Of a stretch of 7,703 nt of DNA, positions 6,241 through 7,703 are shown one piece after another. The DNA is taken from assembly GCA_026986305.1 (NCBI GenBank), contig JALSOU010000182.1:1-7703 (forward strand), read 5' to 3'. This DNA comes from Thermoplasmata archaeon (GTDB lineage Archaea > Thermoplasmatota > Thermoplasmata > WALJ01). Each line of letters starts with the position of its first letter. Position 1 is the first letter of the stretch. The translations under genes and the position numbers were made by a program. Below the pieces are notes generated by a model. The model searched no databases. It had not been told where the DNA came from and worked only from the letters and a program-made list of their open reading frames with translations.

Positions 6241-6761
6241 CAGCTCACCTCCTCAATTATCACGGCGTTGAAGGTCTTCCTTGCAAATTCCATGCCCTCT
6301 TCCTTGCTTATCCTGTGCTTGTGAGGTATCTTTCTCCTTTCAACCCTTCTCTCAGCAACTCTGGCACCGGGCCTCCTGAGAACAACGGATATGTCCATGC
6401 CGAACACACCGATTTCAGGGTCATACTTCACACCTTCAAAGCTGGTGTGGTCTGCAATTCCGAAGGAGAAGTTGCCCTCAGCATCAAAGGAGTACTCAGC
6501 TATCCTGAATTCCTTAACCCAGAGCGCTCTCTTTACAAAGTCCACAGCCTTCTCTCCTCTTAGGGTAACCTTGCAACCTATGGGCATGTGTTTCCTGATG
6601 TTGAAGTCCCTGTTGGTCATCTTCGCTATGGTTCTCACCGGTTTCTGTCCTGTCAGCATCTCAAGGACCTTCTCCGCCTTGGCGAGGCGCTCTCCGCCCT
6701 CTCCTACCCCGATGTTCACCACGACCTTGTGGACCCTTATCTCTCTCATCTTATCACTCAT
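6240..6761 (-). CDS. rpl5: 50S ribosomal protein uL5 (L5)
   Basis: Large-subunit protein of the central protuberance that binds 5S rRNA and contacts P-site tRNA. Conserved features are [20 protein letters not shown] at 10-29, [12 protein letters not shown] at 36-47, [17 protein letters not shown] at 53-69, and [19 protein letters not shown] then [20 protein letters not shown] from 100 to 138. The C-terminal tail ([20 protein letters not shown], about 148-167) is the archaeal type. At 173 residues it is normal length. The ATG at 6761 lies eight bases inside the end of eS4, with GGAGGTG seven bases upstream. An internal ATG at codon 5 (MREIRVHK) is a possible but less supported alternative. Confidence 0.97.
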   Translation of the reverse strand: MSDKMREIRVHKVVVNIGVGEGGERLAKAEKVLEMLTGQKPVRTIAKMTNRDFNIRKHMPIGCKVTLRGEKAVDFVKRALWVKEFRIAEYSFDAEGNFSFGIADHTSFEGVKYDPEIGVFGMDISVVLRRPGARVAERRVERRKIPHKHRISKEEGMEFARKTFNAVIIEEVS

Positions 6762-7473
6762 TCACCTTCACCTCCGGTATCTTGATTTCAGGGGTGTCGG
6801 TGCCTACCACGAAGACATAGTCCTTTATCGTGCTGAAGCCCTCTTCAAAGCTCACTCTATTTGGCTCTGGTCCTCTCATAACCTCGTACTTCTTTATGGT
6901 TCCCAGAGATCCGCCGTGGCTTCCACCGATGATTATGGCCTTGTTTCCTGCCTTCATCTCTATGTGCCTGAGTATCTTCTGCTCAGGTATTGATATCTTC
7001 AGAACATCCCCTGTTTTATAGACATCCTTCTCCCTTTCAACGAGGATGTTTCTTCCGTCGTGGAGGTTCAGCTGGACCTTGCCCCCTCTTACATAGGTCT
7101 TGTTGTTTATCCTGACGAGCTTCCATTTGGCTCTTTCAGCATCTATCTGTGTCAGAGTGAGTCTGCCTTTTGAATCGAAGAGCATCCTGTAATGCTCTCC
7201 TGTCTCAGGTATGGATATGACATCCATGAAACCTATGGGGGCCTTGTAGTCTATCTCAACCCTTCCATCCACCATTATCTTCCTAGATCCGATTATCCTT
7301 CTAGCCTCTCTCATGGTGTCAGCATAGCCAAGCATGTCTCTAATCACCATACCCAGAGGCATGGATGCGTCCTTAGGGTGCTTGCCCGGAGAGGGCTTTA
7401 CAGCCCATTTTACCTCTTTCTTAGCAATCTTCCACGACTTAGGTATGGTCAATCTCTTCATATGCTTGCTCAT
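6754..7473 (-). CDS. rps4e: 30S ribosomal protein eS4 (S4e)
   Basis: Archaeal and eukaryotic small-subunit protein, unrelated in overall architecture to bacterial S4. The N-terminal [14 protein letters not shown] leads into the family motif [11 protein letters not shown] at 23-33. The S4-type RNA-binding domain spans about 40-100 with [20 protein letters not shown] and [21 protein letters not shown] central S4e domain with [17 protein letters not shown] follows. A KOW-type motif is at about 174-200 ([20 protein letters not shown]). At 239 residues it is full length. The ATG overlaps the uL24 stop in an ATGA arrangement, with AAGGAGG upstream, so it is probably translated by coupling. Its own 3' end encodes the uL5 Shine-Dalgarno. 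Confidence 0.98.
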   Translation of the reverse strand: MSKHMKRLTIPKSWKIAKKEVKWAVKPSPGKHPKDASMPLGMVIRDMLGYADTMREARRIIGSRKIMVDGRVEIDYKAPIGFMDVISIPETGEHYRMLFDSKGRLTLTQIDAERAKWKLVRINNKTYVRGGKVQLNLHDGRNILVEREKDVYKTGDVLKISIPEQKILRHIEMKAGNKAIIIGGSHGGSLGTIKKYEVMRGPEPNRVSFEEGFSTIKDYVFVVGTDTPEIKIPEVKVNE

Positions 7474-7703
7474 TCAGATGCCTCCTTGGCCTTCTTTGCC
7501 AGTTCATCCAGCTTTCTCTTTCTCCATGGATCTGAGGTGTCCAGCTTGGTTATTATCACATTTGAGGGGTGTATCGGTCTGGCAACCTGCTTTTCATCCG
7601 ATTTTGCTATGGTTACGCCTTCAACATGAATCAATCCCCTTTTCCTGTCAACAGAGGCAACCTTGTTAACATGCCCTTTGAAACTGCCCCTGACTATCTC
7701 AAC
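7470..7703 (-). CDS. rpl24: 50S ribosomal protein uL24 (L24), C-terminal part only
   Basis: The reading frame enters at the window edge and continues for 77 codons to a TGA at 7470-7472. Visible residues start [20 protein letters not shown], the second half of the KOW motif that binds 23S rRNA, then [20 protein letters not shown] and [20 protein letters not shown], ending [16 protein letters not shown]. The order V-RG-FKGH-KV-VD, then HVEGVT and RPIHPSNV, is typical of archaeal and eukaryotic L24/L26. About 40-45 N-terminal residues and the start are missing beyond 7703. It is an initiator of large-subunit assembly. The gene sits just before eS4, as in the archaeal spc operon, and the L14 gene would be expected next upstream. 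Confidence 0.95.
   Translation of the reverse strand, partial: VEIVRGSFKGHVNKVASVDRKRGLIHVEGVTIAKSDEKQVARPIHPSNVIITKLDTSDPWRKRKLDELAKKAKEASE

Noticed and set aside
6391..6993. Long plus-strand open frame of about 200 codons
   Set aside because: It lies antisense to uL5 and eS4, both firmly identified, has no recognisable family features, and is explained by the codon bias of the real genes.
7192..7669. Plus-strand open frames antisense to eS4 and uL24
   Set aside because: Both minus-strand genes are recognised along the full region; the plus-strand translations look like low-complexity complements of ribosomal codons.
1..7703. Mobile element, CRISPR array, tRNA or novel defence system
   Set aside because: The window is filled end to end by conserved ribosomal protein, secY and DUF106 genes, with no repeats, transposase motifs, RNA gene folds or unexplained open stretches longer than 46 bases.

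Overview
This window is a stretch of an archaeal chromosome. It holds most of the archaeal spc-type ribosomal protein operon, and every gene is read from the minus strand. In transcription order (high to low coordinate) the genes are uL24 (5' end cut off by the window), eS4, uL5, uS14, uS8, uL6, eL32, eL19, uL18, uS5, uL30, uL15, SecY and a DUF106 (EMC3/TMCO1-like, Oxa1-superfamily) membrane protein that runs off the low-coordinate edge. The presence of eS4, eL32 and eL19 between the universal proteins, together with archaeal-type uS5, uL30 and SecY, rules out a bacterium. The genes favour AGA/AGG for arginine and have roughly even base composition by eye. I suspect a euryarchaeal lineage, perhaps Thermoplasmatota, but that is a low-confidence inference.

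Layout. From 7703 to 2184, twelve ribosomal protein genes are packed with overlaps or gaps of at most eight bases. uS14 is only 48 codons and sits at 6094-6240. No space is left for internal promoters or terminators. The Shine-Dalgarno of each gene usually lies inside the last codons of the gene before it, with cores such as AGGAGG or GGTGA, so translation is probably coupled along one polycistronic mRNA. From 2191 to 458 lies secY, whose protein carries about 75 extra N-terminal residues with two additional predicted membrane segments before the usual first helix. After a 46-base spacer comes the DUF106 gene, whose start is ambiguous: a GTG at 411, or possibly a CTG at 456 behind a perfect AGGAGG.

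How the genes fit together. The first twelve build both ribosomal subunits: uS5, uS8, uS14 and eS4 in the small one, the others in the large one. SecY is the protein-conducting channel that docks on that ribosome. The DUF106 protein belongs to the insertase family that helps small membrane proteins enter the membrane. The operon therefore couples ribosome production to membrane-protein export and insertion.

Novelty. I see no mobile element, CRISPR array, RNA gene or unknown system here. The core is an ordinary, highly conserved operon. The points worth a second look are the SecY N-terminal hairpin, the initiation site of the DUF106 gene, the direct secY-DUF106 junction without an adenylate kinase gene, and the start codons of uL15 and uL18.
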